From Akkermansiaceae bacterium UBA1518 (lineage in GTDB: Bacteria; Verrucomicrobiota; Verrucomicrobiia; Verrucomicrobiales; Akkermansiaceae): DNA of 39,983 nt. Every line of letters begins with the position of its first letter. Positions within the stretch are counted from its first letter, which is position 1. A model generated the notes under the pieces. The model was not told where the DNA came from. It searched no databases and saw only the letters and a list, made by a program, of their open reading frames with translations. Location: positions 1-39,983 of the forward strand of contig DCQM01000160.1 of the NCBI GenBank assembly GCA_002323895.1, given 5' to 3'. Positions 1-8,122 of this stretch are shown one piece after another. Position numbers and translations under genes: made by a program.

Positions 1-2
1 TC

Positions 3-110
3 CTCTGGTCTCGACATAGGAATACTTTGGACTACCTCAACGATCTTAACAACTACCGTATCAGAACTTCCCAAAACACATATTGGCCACTCACCCCAGC
101 AAATTTATAA
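3..110 (+). CDS. C-terminal end of an unidentified protein (partial)
   Basis: An open frame enters from the left edge and ends at a TAA at 108-110, giving about 35 residues that finish in TYWPLTPANL. The composition looks protein-like (aromatic and Asn-rich, no low complexity), and no competing frame is better. I do not recognise the family from so short a tail. It lies on the same strand as the pseudopilin at 254 with a 143-base gap. That gap contains a near-palindrome, AATCCTT-CC-AAGGATT at 122-137, whose two-base spacer is too short for a transcription hairpin. The call rests only on frame openness up to the window edge. Confidence 0.4.
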   Translation, partial: LWSRHRNTLDYLNDLNNYRIRTSQNTYWPLTPANL

Positions 111-253
111 ATGAGAATCAAAATCCTTCCAAGGATTGTCTCTCAGGGGGCATGAATCGATAATTGTAGGGTAGAAGGAGAAAGGCTTTGGTTGCCAAGC
201 CCCGAAAAATCAATTAATCCTCTTCCACCAATCCACATTACCCACAAAATATC

Positions 254-865
254 ATGAAACACACACCCTCATCTTCGTTTATGCGGCGCGGATTCACGCT
301 CGTTGAGCTACTCGTCGTTATTGCTATCATCGCCGTTCTAGCCTCTCTAGGAATGGTTGGTTATAATAAGGCTCTGCAAACCACAAAAAAGACGGAAGCC
401 ACTCAGTGTCTTGGCAAGTTAGTCATGGCTTGTGATGCTTTCTTCGAGGAATATCAGGCTCTTCCGATGGCCACCACTGCCGCCCAGGATTCTGAGCAAG
501 TGACTGACAATCGATTAATGGGACCACTTCTTGGCCAACAAGGTGCCCAAGACGAGAACCCTAAATTTTTAACTTTCTTCACATGGAAACAGGCCAAGGG
601 CAAAGGAAATTCTGCATTTGGTGGACTCGAGCGCACTGAGAACCGTGCCGATCTTCTTGGGCCGTGGAATAACCCTAGCAAGGCAGATCGCTACTACCGC
701 CTTATGTTTAACTATGATTACGACAACCAACTGCGTGAGCCACAGGCCCTTGGAAACGAAATCATCTGGGATCGCCGTGTTATAGGCTACCACATGGGTA
801 AGGATGGGAAAATTGGCGGCAAGAACGATTCCGACAATGTTTACAGCTGGAATAAGAGCAGGTAG
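254..865 (+). CDS. Type II secretion GspG-like major pseudopilin
   Basis: This 203-residue protein begins with a short basic leader and the class III signal motif RRGFTLVELLVV (residues 11-22). Prepilin peptidase would cut after Gly13 and methylate the new Phe. A single hydrophobic helix follows to about residue 35. The C-terminus (GKDGKIGGKNDSDNVYSW) resembles the calcium-binding end of GspG-type major pseudopilins, while the central 100 residues are less conserved. GspG subunits build the periplasmic pseudopilus that drives type II secretion. No gsp genes adjoin it, so it is a solitary pseudopilin, as is common in Verrucomicrobiota, where such proteins are numerous and mostly of unknown role. 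The start at 254 gives a normal 13-residue leader; an ATG at 281 would leave only four leader residues. No Shine-Dalgarno sequence is visible. Confidence 0.8.
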   Translation: MKHTPSSSFMRRGFTLVELLVVIAIIAVLASLGMVGYNKALQTTKKTEATQCLGKLVMACDAFFEEYQALPMATTAAQDSEQVTDNRLMGPLLGQQGAQDENPKFLTFFTWKQAKGKGNSAFGGLERTENRADLLGPWNNPSKADRYYRLMFNYDYDNQLREPQALGNEIIWDRRVIGYHMGKDGKIGGKNDSDNVYSWNKSR

Positions 866-885
866 CTTCGTTCCAAAAGTTTTTC

Positions 886-922
886 AAAATCCGGTCGTTC
901 CCATTGGGCGTCCGGATTTTTT
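886..922. terminator. Bidirectional intrinsic terminator between convergent genes
   Basis: A perfect 9-bp stem, AAAATCCGG (886-894) with CCGGATTTT (912-920), is followed on the plus strand by two further T residues. The 17-base loop contains a smaller CCC-ATT-GGG hairpin. The arms place a T-run on both strands, so it can end the pseudopilin transcript from the left and the ATP-grasp-like transcript from the right, whose stop codon starts at 921. Confidence 0.8.
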
Positions 923-2186
923 ACATACAAGGAACCAATATTCCGTCTCGCATTCCGTGTATCTTTTTTTTATCTGCCGGAACAATCGTGGCTAGACAAC
1001 CACCCAAGGAATTCTGTCCGTCCTGGCTTATAAAATAGTAAGGGCAAAGACGAACCCGCCCCACCATCATAAGGATTTCCCCGGTCTCGGGGCTAAAGTA
1101 AGGATGCTCAACCAACTTTGTGTCCTGAAACTCCTGCATCACCCTAGGTTGTGAAGTAAATTCAGCCTGGGCCTCACTGATCGCTGTCCTCCATCTCTCC
1201 AACGGTTCGTCATGCCCAATCATTACACCACGCGAACCCCACGCGAGATCGCTGAATCCGCTGACTTTCAGAACGAGGCGCCGATCTTTCTGGCTAAACT
1301 CACCCACGTCGTCCCACGAACTTACTTCTAGCCGAGGAATCGCTGCGTGAGGAGGAATCTCAGACGGATCAACGGGCCAGCCATAAGGGATAAGTTTCTT
1401 CAATATCTGCAAGTGACTTCCTCGCAGTTCTTTTTCCCAAATCTTACGGAGGGATGGGGCCCAAAAAAGAGCAAGCCATAATTTTTCCTCAAAGTGAGGT
1501 TTCAATGGAGGAGTAATCTTACCACCCTCCGCCAAATCTCGAATCGCAGGAATTGATTCCCAGTCGAATAGCTCAAAAAAACGATAACTCTCACGTTCAC
1601 CAGCCTCCCACTTTTCCGCCTGGCGGACCATAAACTTTCCACCCAGCTCCCCTGCCAGCCAATCCATTTCCGGCCGATAATCGTTTGATTCTTCAGAAAC
1701 AAGAATATCAGCACCATCCTCAAAAAGGGAAGCAAAGCCATCTAGCATTCCCCTTGCCCCACCAAAAATCTCAAACCCCGCTGAAGCATAAGTTTGACTC
1801 AGCCACGCCAAGGTTCCGATCCCACCGGGAACCCCATCCAATTCCGAAGCAGTAAAACCATCTTCTGTCAAAAGCAAATCGGGGCGAATCACCTTTGGGA
1901 TTACATTGCGCTGTTCGTTTGATCGCTGATGGTTGATCATCCAGCTAGGTTTCCCAGCATCAAGTAACCTAGCGATCCACTCCGGGCGTCTTCCCTCAGA
2001 ACTTAACCGATAAAGCTCATCACTCGCGCATTGAAAACGATGCAGAGGATGCCCCAGACGATTAAGCGCTTTTTTTTGGTTTTTGCTCAGCTGAAAAGGT
2101 TTGGGCGACCAAATCCATTCACGATTTGCGAAAAAACCCGCTTTTGGGGCGGAAATTTCCAGATCAGCGAGGGTCAAAGTAGGCAT
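921..2186 (-). CDS. ATP-grasp-like protein of unknown function
   Basis: This 421-residue soluble protein has no signal peptide or membrane segment. The region around residues 105-130 (ELDGVPGGIG preceded by LLLTEDGF) resembles the substrate and metal loop of glutathionylspermidine-synthase-like and circularly permuted ATP-grasp enzymes. A later block, RRLVLKVSGFSDLAWGSRGV, looks like the ATP-grasp lysine strand followed by a glycine-rich loop, and RVMQEFQDTK resembles the following strand. The C-terminal part is Cys/Tyr-rich (RVRLCPYYFI). The substrate cannot be predicted. It stands alone, convergent with the pseudopilin and divergent from tatC. The ATG at 2186 has no Shine-Dalgarno sequence. 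A TTGCCT, 16-base spacer, TAGATT box lies upstream, with the -10 box ending nine bases before the ATG. The ATP-grasp assignment is an inference from motif shape only. Confidence 0.55.
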   Translation of the reverse strand: MPTLTLADLEISAPKAGFFANREWIWSPKPFQLSKNQKKALNRLGHPLHRFQCASDELYRLSSEGRRPEWIARLLDAGKPSWMINHQRSNEQRNVIPKVIRPDLLLTEDGFTASELDGVPGGIGTLAWLSQTYASAGFEIFGGARGMLDGFASLFEDGADILVSEESNDYRPEMDWLAGELGGKFMVRQAEKWEAGERESYRFFELFDWESIPAIRDLAEGGKITPPLKPHFEEKLWLALFWAPSLRKIWEKELRGSHLQILKKLIPYGWPVDPSEIPPHAAIPRLEVSSWDDVGEFSQKDRRLVLKVSGFSDLAWGSRGVMIGHDEPLERWRTAISEAQAEFTSQPRVMQEFQDTKLVEHPYFSPETGEILMMVGRVRLCPYYFISQDGQNSLGGCLATIVPADKKKIHGMRDGILVPCM

Positions 2187-2318
2187 CTGAGCGAAAATCT
2201 ATCAAGTCACAGCAAGGAGGCAACCCCTTGAAAGTTCATCCTTTTCTTGTCGTAATTCACTAGCAGGTAAATTTTCCATTGTCCTTACGGAAATCCCGCG
2301 TATGCAAAACCCCGTCGC

Positions 2319-3734
2319 ATGTTTTTTCTCAATAAAATTTTCAAACTCCGGGACAAAGCTAATCCGGAGGAGGAAAAGCCCTTTCTCGATCATCTCGAGG
2401 ATTTGAGGATTATGGTCACAAGAGTTGTTCTCACTCTTCTCATATCGACCTTGGCCTGTTTCGTTTATAAGGATGAACTCATGTCGGTGATTCGGCGCCC
2501 AGTAGAGCAAGTCTGGGTAGAACGACATGAAGCCACCCTGCCCGAAAACGAAGAAATTTCACTCGACGATTGGGAGAATGCTCTCACCTTCGCAGAGGTC
2601 TCCGCCCCCCTCGGCCAATACGATTCAGGAATTGCCGATCGTTGGTGGAAAAGAGCGACAGACAAGCGGACCCGCCGGCTTACCGAAGCCGCTATTCTTT
2701 ACCGAGCATCCCTTAAGCTTCCCGACGATGCTCGGGAAGATTTCATCAGTTCAATCTCGGATGATAAGAGCGAAGCACGAGAGCTCGCTCTCAAGCTTTT
2801 AGTCAGCAAACCCGCGGATAATTTAAACGCCGAGGGGAATCTTCGGCTCATGAGCTCACTCAAGCCGACCGAAACCTTTATGCTTACGATGAAACTTGCT
2901 TTCTTCGCTGGCATTATCGTCTCCTTTCCGTTTCTCCTCTATTTCCTGCTTCAATTTATCGTCCCAGGCCTCAAGGAAGAGGAACGTAAGGCTCTTTGGC
3001 CAGCTCTTCTCATTGGTTTTGGGCTATTTCTTGGGGGAGTTTTCTTTGCCTACTTCTTTGTTTTACCAAATGTTCTTACCTTCTTTTACGAATGGGGTAA
3101 GAGCATGGGGATCTCCAATGACTGGCGCATCGGCTACTACATATCTTTTGCAACCACTTTCGTCCTAATCTTTGGCCTCGCATTTGAACTCCCGGTGGTT
3201 GTTATGACCCTGGTCAAGATCGGCCTACTTAGCCACAGCATGATGCGTGAGACCCGATCTTACGCAATCCTCGCTATCTTTGTGATCGCAGCTTTGATCA
3301 CTCCAACCCCGGACATGATGACCCTCTCGCTCCTTGCAGTTCCCATGGTCATCCTTTACGAAATTTGCATTTGGCTTTCTTACTTCCATGAGAAAAAGAT
3401 TAAGAAACTTGAAGAAGAGGAAGAAAAAGAGCGAATGGCGCGCCTTCTTTCCTCTTCAGTTGATGACCCTGATTTAGATCCCGATCACGATCCATATCAT
3501 CATGACGAATACCATGATGACCATGATCCAAATTACCATCCTGACCACGAAAACATGGATCTGGCTGGAGAAGATGAGGATGAAGAAGATACTGACGACT
3601 ATATGGATTACCCGGGCGAACATCAGACTCCGAAGGAAGACCCTAATCACGAGTCTCTCCCTGAGGACGATCCTGATTACGACCCCCTCCTTCCTGATGA
3701 GGATCTTCCGGATGAGGAAAAAGACCGTAAGTGA
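2319..3734 (+). CDS. tatC: Sec-independent protein translocase TatC with inserted loop and acidic tail
   Basis: TatC is the inner-membrane receptor of the twin-arginine system, which exports folded proteins. Family hallmarks are FLDHLEDLR (residues 22-30) before TM1, KLAFFAGIIVSFPF (192-205), PGLKEEERKAL (216-226, with the conserved Glu), AFELPVVV (288-295) and ITPTPDMMTLSLLAVP (327-342). Six membrane segments are apparent. Two things are unusual. The first periplasmic loop (about residues 60-180) holds roughly 100 extra, mostly helical residues. The cytoplasmic C-terminus (about 360-471) adds a Lys/Glu stretch and then an Asp/Glu/His/Pro-rich tail. The total of 471 residues compares with about 250 in typical TatC. 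No tatA or tatB is in the window. A YicC-family gene follows after 39 bases, so the two may be cotranscribed. The ATG at 2319 lacks a Shine-Dalgarno sequence. Confidence 0.95.
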   Translation: MFFLNKIFKLRDKANPEEEKPFLDHLEDLRIMVTRVVLTLLISTLACFVYKDELMSVIRRPVEQVWVERHEATLPENEEISLDDWENALTFAEVSAPLGQYDSGIADRWWKRATDKRTRRLTEAAILYRASLKLPDDAREDFISSISDDKSEARELALKLLVSKPADNLNAEGNLRLMSSLKPTETFMLTMKLAFFAGIIVSFPFLLYFLLQFIVPGLKEEERKALWPALLIGFGLFLGGVFFAYFFVLPNVLTFFYEWGKSMGISNDWRIGYYISFATTFVLIFGLAFELPVVVMTLVKIGLLSHSMMRETRSYAILAIFVIAALITPTPDMMTLSLLAVPMVILYEICIWLSYFHEKKIKKLEEEEEKERMARLLSSSVDDPDLDPDHDPYHHDEYHDDHDPNYHPDHENMDLAGEDEDEEDTDDYMDYPGEHQTPKEDPNHESLPEDDPDYDPLLPDEDLPDEEKDRK

Positions 3735-3773
3735 TTCTGGTAAAGCTATCCCTAAAAGCCTATTTATAGAAGT

Positions 3774-4649
3774 ATGCAATCAATGACCGGATTCGGTCGT
3801 GGTGAACACGCGGATGATGGACTTATCGCCCGGGTTGAAATCGCGACTGTCAACCGCAAGCAGGCTGACATCCATTTCAACCTACCACGCGAACTCACGG
3901 GCCTTGAGGCCGATCTCCGCAAATTGGTCCTGATGTTTATTTCCCGCGGCAGAGCGAATGTTTCAATTCATCTCGAGCGGATCTCTGGCTCCGACGATTC
4001 GTTCAGCGTAGACCCTGATCGAGTCCTGGCTCTCGAGACGGCCTTAAATGAAATCTCGAAACTCATTGATCGCCAAGTCCAGCTAGGAGCAGCCGACTTC
4101 ATGAAATATCCAGGAGTCCTAACTTTCGCCCACTCCGGCTGGGATGTTTCAGAGGCCGAAAAAGTAATCCGCCCAGCCCTTGAGGCCTCTTTGGAAAATT
4201 TGGTTAAGATGCGAAAGGCTGAAGGGGGTGATCTTAAGGCAGATTTTCTCCAACGGCTCATCTCCCTCGAGGCACACGCCAAAATTATAGGCAAGGCAAC
4301 GCCTAAGGTCGTTGAGCGCCAACGTGAGCTCCTGCACAACCGCTTACGGGAAGCTGAGATTGAAGTCGATCTCAATGACGAACGTCTCCTAAAAGAAGTC
4401 GCCCTCTTTGCTGATCGATCTGATATTTCCGAGGAAACAACGAGGCTCGCCTCTCACATCAATCGTTTTCGCGAGTATCTTAATTCCGACGAACCGGTTG
4501 GCCGATCGCTCGACTTCCTGTGCCAAGAAATTAACCGGGAATTTAACACAATCGGCTCGAAAGCAAATGATGCTAACATTGGCCAGAGTGTTGTGGGCGC
4601 AAAAACTGAACTCGAGAAAATCCGGGAACAGGTTCAGAATATCGAATAA
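3774..4649 (+). CDS. yicC: YicC/YloC-family endoribonuclease
   Basis: The 291-residue protein has the conserved N-terminus MQSMTGFGRG and the conserved C-terminal block ending EINREFNTIGSKANDANIG followed by a VVGAKTELEKIREQVQN helix. These are the two diagnostic ends of the YicC-like N domain and the DUF1732 C domain. E. coli YicC is a ring-forming endoribonuclease linked to small-RNA turnover, and stationary-phase phenotypes have been described for the family. The length is normal for the family. It lies 39 bases after tatC on the same strand. Gmk, which often follows this gene in other bacteria, is absent, because the downstream gene is rodA on the opposite strand. The start has only a weak AGAAG upstream. 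Confidence 0.9.
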   Translation: MQSMTGFGRGEHADDGLIARVEIATVNRKQADIHFNLPRELTGLEADLRKLVLMFISRGRANVSIHLERISGSDDSFSVDPDRVLALETALNEISKLIDRQVQLGAADFMKYPGVLTFAHSGWDVSEAEKVIRPALEASLENLVKMRKAEGGDLKADFLQRLISLEAHAKIIGKATPKVVERQRELLHNRLREAEIEVDLNDERLLKEVALFADRSDISEETTRLASHINRFREYLNSDEPVGRSLDFLCQEINREFNTIGSKANDANIGQSVVGAKTELEKIREQVQNIE

Positions 4650-4789
4650 TAAAATGGCGCCGCCAGCTTCATCGTTGTCTCCTTTTCTGAAAACAGCTGC
4701 CCCCAACCTTCTTTTATTAAGCAAAAATTCCATCCGAAGCGCTACGGCCTCGTAATCTAGGATCGAAAGCCTCTCAAAGATATCCTGTC

Positions 4790-5965
4790 CTAAGTCTCAA
4801 TCTTTATATATTTGTATTTGCTGCGGTGCACCCAAACACTTTGAACTAAACCCAGTAAGAACATACAGATCACCACAAAGGTGCCGGAGTAACTCACTAA
4901 AGGCAGAGGAATCCCCGTAATAGGTGTAAGCAAAACACACATTCCAATACTCTCATACATGTGAGCAAAAAAGAGGCCCACAACTCCACCTACGATAATC
5001 CTACCCGCCAAATCACGACTGTAAAAAGCAATGAAGAGACATTGGATAAGAAGGAGGGCAAATGATGCGACCAACAGGAGAGCTCCCCGGAACCCCTGCT
5101 CCTCAGCAATAACAGCGAAAATAAAATCGTTGTGAGCCGTCGTCCAGGGAATCAGCTTTTTAGCATGAAGTGATTGCTGCTCTTCCGTTGCTCCAAATCC
5201 GGTCCCTTTCCATCCAGCTTTACCTACCGCAGTTGAGACCCAGTAAGCGGCATAAGTTTTATCAGTGTTTTCTACCAATCCTGTTTCGAGCGATTCCAGA
5301 TAGGTTTCCACCCGCTCCGTTCCCCGCTCCGAGGCAGTCGGCATAACAGCATAGTATGCGATAGGAGCCATCCCAATTGCAATGGCTGCTAAGAAGATCA
5401 AATACCGCCATGGAATGCCACTAACGAGCATTATCACTACTGCTACCGGAAGCCACACGAGGGCAGAGCCCATATCACCCAATTTCACGACAAGGAGAAA
5501 AGGGATTCCAGTAAGGCTACCAATGAGAAGAACCCTAAAAAAAGGTTCACCAAAAAATCGATGTATTTTAGGCAAATCCTGAGCAAGTGTCGCAATCGCC
5601 AAGATTCCGGCTGCGATAGCACTTTGGGCAGGCTGAAAGGTAATAGGCCCCATACTCAAGCGATGCGAAACATCGTTTGCGTCCATCGCCTTAACCGTAA
5701 GCGCCAGCCCGACTACGTAAATCGGAACCCCCAGCCAGCGAACCCAGCGATAGTCGACTAGTGAGACACCAAAATAAACGAGTGTCCCGAGACCAATCCA
5801 CAGTTTCTGACGTCCTGCAAAAAACTCACCACCCGAGATACCGCTAGGCCCTGGCAAGTGACGTGCAGCACTCTCTATGGCAAAGATTCCAAAAACCAAG
5901 AGCCCATACATTGTAAGCACGAGGACCCAGTTCATTCCAAGAATTTTCCGGAAAAGAGGTGTCAT
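4790..5965 (-). CDS. rodA: Rod shape-determining protein RodA (SEDS peptidoglycan glycosyltransferase)
   Basis: RodA polymerises lipid II into glycan strands during lateral wall growth, working with a class B penicillin-binding protein and MreB. The 391-residue sequence has about ten hydrophobic segments. It carries the SEDS signatures TAHNDFIFAVIAEEQGF (about residues 275-291) and GIPLPLVSYSGT near the C-terminus. The short length and the SYSGT form favour RodA over FtsW. No mreB, mreC or pbp2 gene is adjacent in the window, so it is detached from the usual mre cluster. It faces yicC with 140 bases between stops and no clear terminator there. The ATG at 5965 has no Shine-Dalgarno sequence, and a strong hairpin lies about 70-90 bases upstream. 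Confidence 0.93.
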   Translation of the reverse strand: MTPLFRKILGMNWVLVLTMYGLLVFGIFAIESAARHLPGPSGISGGEFFAGRQKLWIGLGTLVYFGVSLVDYRWVRWLGVPIYVVGLALTVKAMDANDVSHRLSMGPITFQPAQSAIAAGILAIATLAQDLPKIHRFFGEPFFRVLLIGSLTGIPFLLVVKLGDMGSALVWLPVAVVIMLVSGIPWRYLIFLAAIAIGMAPIAYYAVMPTASERGTERVETYLESLETGLVENTDKTYAAYWVSTAVGKAGWKGTGFGATEEQQSLHAKKLIPWTTAHNDFIFAVIAEEQGFRGALLLVASFALLLIQCLFIAFYSRDLAGRIIVGGVVGLFFAHMYESIGMCVLLTPITGIPLPLVSYSGTFVVICMFLLGLVQSVWVHRSKYKYIKIET

Positions 5966-6037
5966 AGTGAGTTCAAGAGAGAAACTACTCAGTTCCCCAT
6001 TCCGATAACACTCAAAAACATCACTCTTCTAAAGATT

Positions 6038-6055
6038 GGGGCGAAAAATCGCCCC
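6038..6055 (-). terminator. GC-rich hairpin between the TPM pair and rodA
   Basis: GGGGCGA-AAAA-TCGCCCC forms a perfect 7-bp stem with a 4-base loop. Read on the minus strand it lies 113 bases after the stop of the gene at 6168 and about 72 bases before rodA. The following minus-strand bases (AATCTTTAG) are only moderately T-rich, so it is either a weak terminator for the TPM pair or a hairpin in the rodA leader. A palindrome, TAGATTAATCTA, lies beside it at 6063-6074. Confidence 0.4.
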
Positions 6056-6167
6056 TCCTAATTAGATTAATCTATAATTAGAATCGAGATTAGTCGAATC
6101 AGGGCGTAAATCGACGACACGATTGGAATGCTAGATGAACAGAAAGCCCAACTTCAAAAAGAGTTCT

Positions 6168-7244
6168 TTAAATCTTTTGAAGATAGTCGGGAACATCTTT
6201 TTTTTGGCTTGAGGGCGGTGCCGTCGCCGAAACAAAAGAAAGAACACCTCCGACTCCAGCCCCATGGGGAGCGTCTAACAACCCCGAACCCTCAGCAATC
6301 GGAAAGACGTAAGTTTTACGTTTCCTGGTGATCCGATAGACTTTAAGCCCAATCAGACAAGCGGGAATTAATACAGAAAGTCCAATCAGGGTATTCGAAA
6401 ACCATTGATTTGAGAGAAGTTTATCCCCAAGGCTTGGCTGGTTTGGCAGTGACCTATTTTTTTCGTCCATGACGAAGATTTGCCCCCCTAACAGCGATCC
6501 GCCCTCCTTGCTCACAATTTCTTCAAGCCTCTCGAGACCCACCGAAAGCTGAATCGAAAAACTCTCCAGCTGTGAAGCCGAATCAGATTTTTCAAGAGCA
6601 TCTTCAATCGCGAGGCGAAGAACCGTTTCCCGTTCCTCTAATCTTATGACATCTACTACCCTATTTGAGAAAACAAGCTGAGAACGCCCTGGATTCCCCA
6701 TAAAATAGAAAACAACTGCTAACGGATTATCCCCGTCGTAATGAGATTCCACGAGCGCCTCAAGACTCTCTTCTTCAGGGATCTCCTGCAAACCATCAAA
6801 AAGGTAAAAGTGACAATCAATGATAAAGTCTCTTGCATGGCGATTAAGAAAGGTTTCCCTGTCTCGAAATTCTTGGGTCGCAAGCAACTCCTGGGGGTCG
6901 ACCAAATACCCAACTTCTTTACCCCTAAAATAAGCTGGCAAATACTCCTCTCCGATTGCCTTTGACCATTCCAAGGACTTTGGACCTTCGTCCGGGAGCT
7001 GTTGAATCTCCGGATCTAAAACGATCACTTCCTGAGATTCTGAATCGAGAATCTCACGCGCCAGTTTCCCCATCAAACTCGAGCCAGGTATATATTCTCC
7101 TGACTCCAATGCTTCTAGCTCCTGATCATCCCACTCTGGAAGTCCGTCTGAGCCATCCTCTTCTACAAGAGAGTCCTTCGATAAGTTTTGAGCAGAAACC
7201 AAGTGAAGCATACCCGCTAAAATAAAAGCGAACACCCTGCTCAT
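6168..7244 (-). CDS. Exported membrane-anchored protein, partner of a TPM-domain protein
   Basis: The 358-residue product starts with a signal peptide (hydrophobic residues 4-17, likely cut after SAQ). It has a long acidic segment rich in Glu and Asp and a region (about 95-250) with the alpha/beta pattern of TPM-type domains. One transmembrane helix lies near residues 285-305 (LIGLSVLIPACLIGL), followed by a basic RITRKRK stretch and a Gly/Ala/Ser-rich cytoplasmic tail. I do not recognise a catalytic motif. TPM-domain proteins elsewhere are linked to membrane-protein repair and photosystem II maintenance, but no function is proven here. Its ATG at 7244 overlaps the stop of the upstream gene (ATGA). 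A strong GGGGAGG site at 7252-7258 sits seven bases upstream, so translation is probably coupled. Confidence 0.6.
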   Translation of the reverse strand: MSRVFAFILAGMLHLVSAQNLSKDSLVEEDGSDGLPEWDDQELEALESGEYIPGSSLMGKLAREILDSESQEVIVLDPEIQQLPDEGPKSLEWSKAIGEEYLPAYFRGKEVGYLVDPQELLATQEFRDRETFLNRHARDFIIDCHFYLFDGLQEIPEEESLEALVESHYDGDNPLAVVFYFMGNPGRSQLVFSNRVVDVIRLEERETVLRLAIEDALEKSDSASQLESFSIQLSVGLERLEEIVSKEGGSLLGGQIFVMDEKNRSLPNQPSLGDKLLSNQWFSNTLIGLSVLIPACLIGLKVYRITRKRKTYVFPIAEGSGLLDAPHGAGVGGVLSFVSATAPPSSQKKDVPDYLQKI

Positions 7245-7894
7245 CCTGCAACCTCCCCTTCATTTCCACCAAGCAGCTCGGAGGTGTCGATTTTTTCTTT
7301 TACAGAACCACTTCCCTTCAGAGTTTGCCCCCTCCTTCCCAATACCTTAATGGGATCCTTTCTTACCCGCCTCCAACCCTTGATCAGAGGGGCTTGCAGT
7401 TTTTCAATAACCGCTCCCAGAGCCTTTAAATAATCCCCTTGCAGAAAAAAAGGATGTCCTGCAGAAAGGGCCTCAAAGGTCGAATCTTCATCGAGGTAGG
7501 GCATTAGGGCGTAGCCAAAAGTAATCGACGCACTTTTGGCATTTACGTCAACCAGAATCAAAATTCCGGTTGAATTAGGGCGTTGAGGATCAACATCAAC
7601 GTAATGGGTCCGATTCAACATCCAAAAACCATACTGCCGCAGACTGTTCAAATCCTCAAAAGCTCCCAAATAAACTGAAACAAACAGCTGAGGGAATTTG
7701 GTCTCAAAGTCCTCTAACACCTTCCGCATCGGCTCGCGGTCCTTCATCCGGAAAACTCCAGCAACATCAGAAAACTTTCTCAGCTTTATTTCTTGAGCTC
7801 CAAAAACCTCATCCGCGTCGACCATCGAAAAACCACAATGAGGACATGACGATGCCTCTAGGTGAATCTTCTGAACACAGCGTGGACACTTCAT
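7241..7894 (-). CDS. Zinc-ribbon TPM-domain protein
   Basis: This 217-residue protein opens with a CxxC...CxxC zinc ribbon (Cys3, Cys6, Cys17, Cys20). It continues with a TPM (formerly DUF477) domain: residues 48-150 include LEDFETKFPQLFVSVYL and a GILILVDVNAKSASITFGYAL strand pair, the usual core of that family. No signal peptide is visible, so it is probably cytoplasmic or peripherally bound. It is the first gene of a two-gene unit with the exported protein at 6168-7244, which it overlaps by four bases. The pairing of a cytosolic zinc-ribbon TPM protein with a membrane-anchored partner suggests they act together, but the process is unknown. A small hairpin lies directly before the start. 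Confidence 0.65.
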   Translation of the reverse strand: MKCPRCVQKIHLEASSCPHCGFSMVDADEVFGAQEIKLRKFSDVAGVFRMKDREPMRKVLEDFETKFPQLFVSVYLGAFEDLNSLRQYGFWMLNRTHYVDVDPQRPNSTGILILVDVNAKSASITFGYALMPYLDEDSTFEALSAGHPFFLQGDYLKALGAVIEKLQAPLIKGWRRVRKDPIKVLGRRGQTLKGSGSVKEKIDTSELLGGNEGEVAG

Positions 7895-7897
7895 AAA

Positions 7898-7915
7898 ACC
7901 TGACTGAAATCAGGT
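7898..7915 (-). promoter_or_regulatory. Hairpin immediately upstream of the TPM-domain gene start
   Basis: ACCTGA-CTGAAA-TCAGGT forms a 6-bp stem whose minus-strand 3' edge is three bases before the ATG at 7894. The AGG of the second arm is the only Shine-Dalgarno-like sequence for this gene and would be hidden in the stem, so translational control is conceivable. The evidence is structural only. Confidence 0.3.
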
Positions 7916-8122
7916 AAAAGGAAACGAATCATTACACCAAGCATAATTAGAAGATTTAGTAAGTTTACTATTAGATTTTAATCAAGATTCCCTTATACAT
8001 CGGCCTTTCGTCTTCCCTAATTCCTCAGCTTTTCCCAAGGTTGATTTCGCAACGAAACCCCATCCCATACCCTCAAACAATTGCTTCGCCTGCCATGGCC
8101 AAATGATCAAACCGATCCTCGC

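Noticed and set aside
122..137. AATCCTT-CC-AAGGATT palindrome as a terminator
   Set aside because: The two-base spacer cannot form a hairpin loop and no T-run follows; it might be a protein-binding site, but nothing supports that.
3474..3786. Two alternative frames over the repetitive end of tatC
   Set aside because: They arise from the GAT/CAT-rich repeat read in other frames (Ile/Val/Met runs).
4654..4755. Open frame continuing after yicC
   Set aside because: Low-information sequence (many Ser, Ala and Pro) within the gap between convergent genes; no family resemblance.
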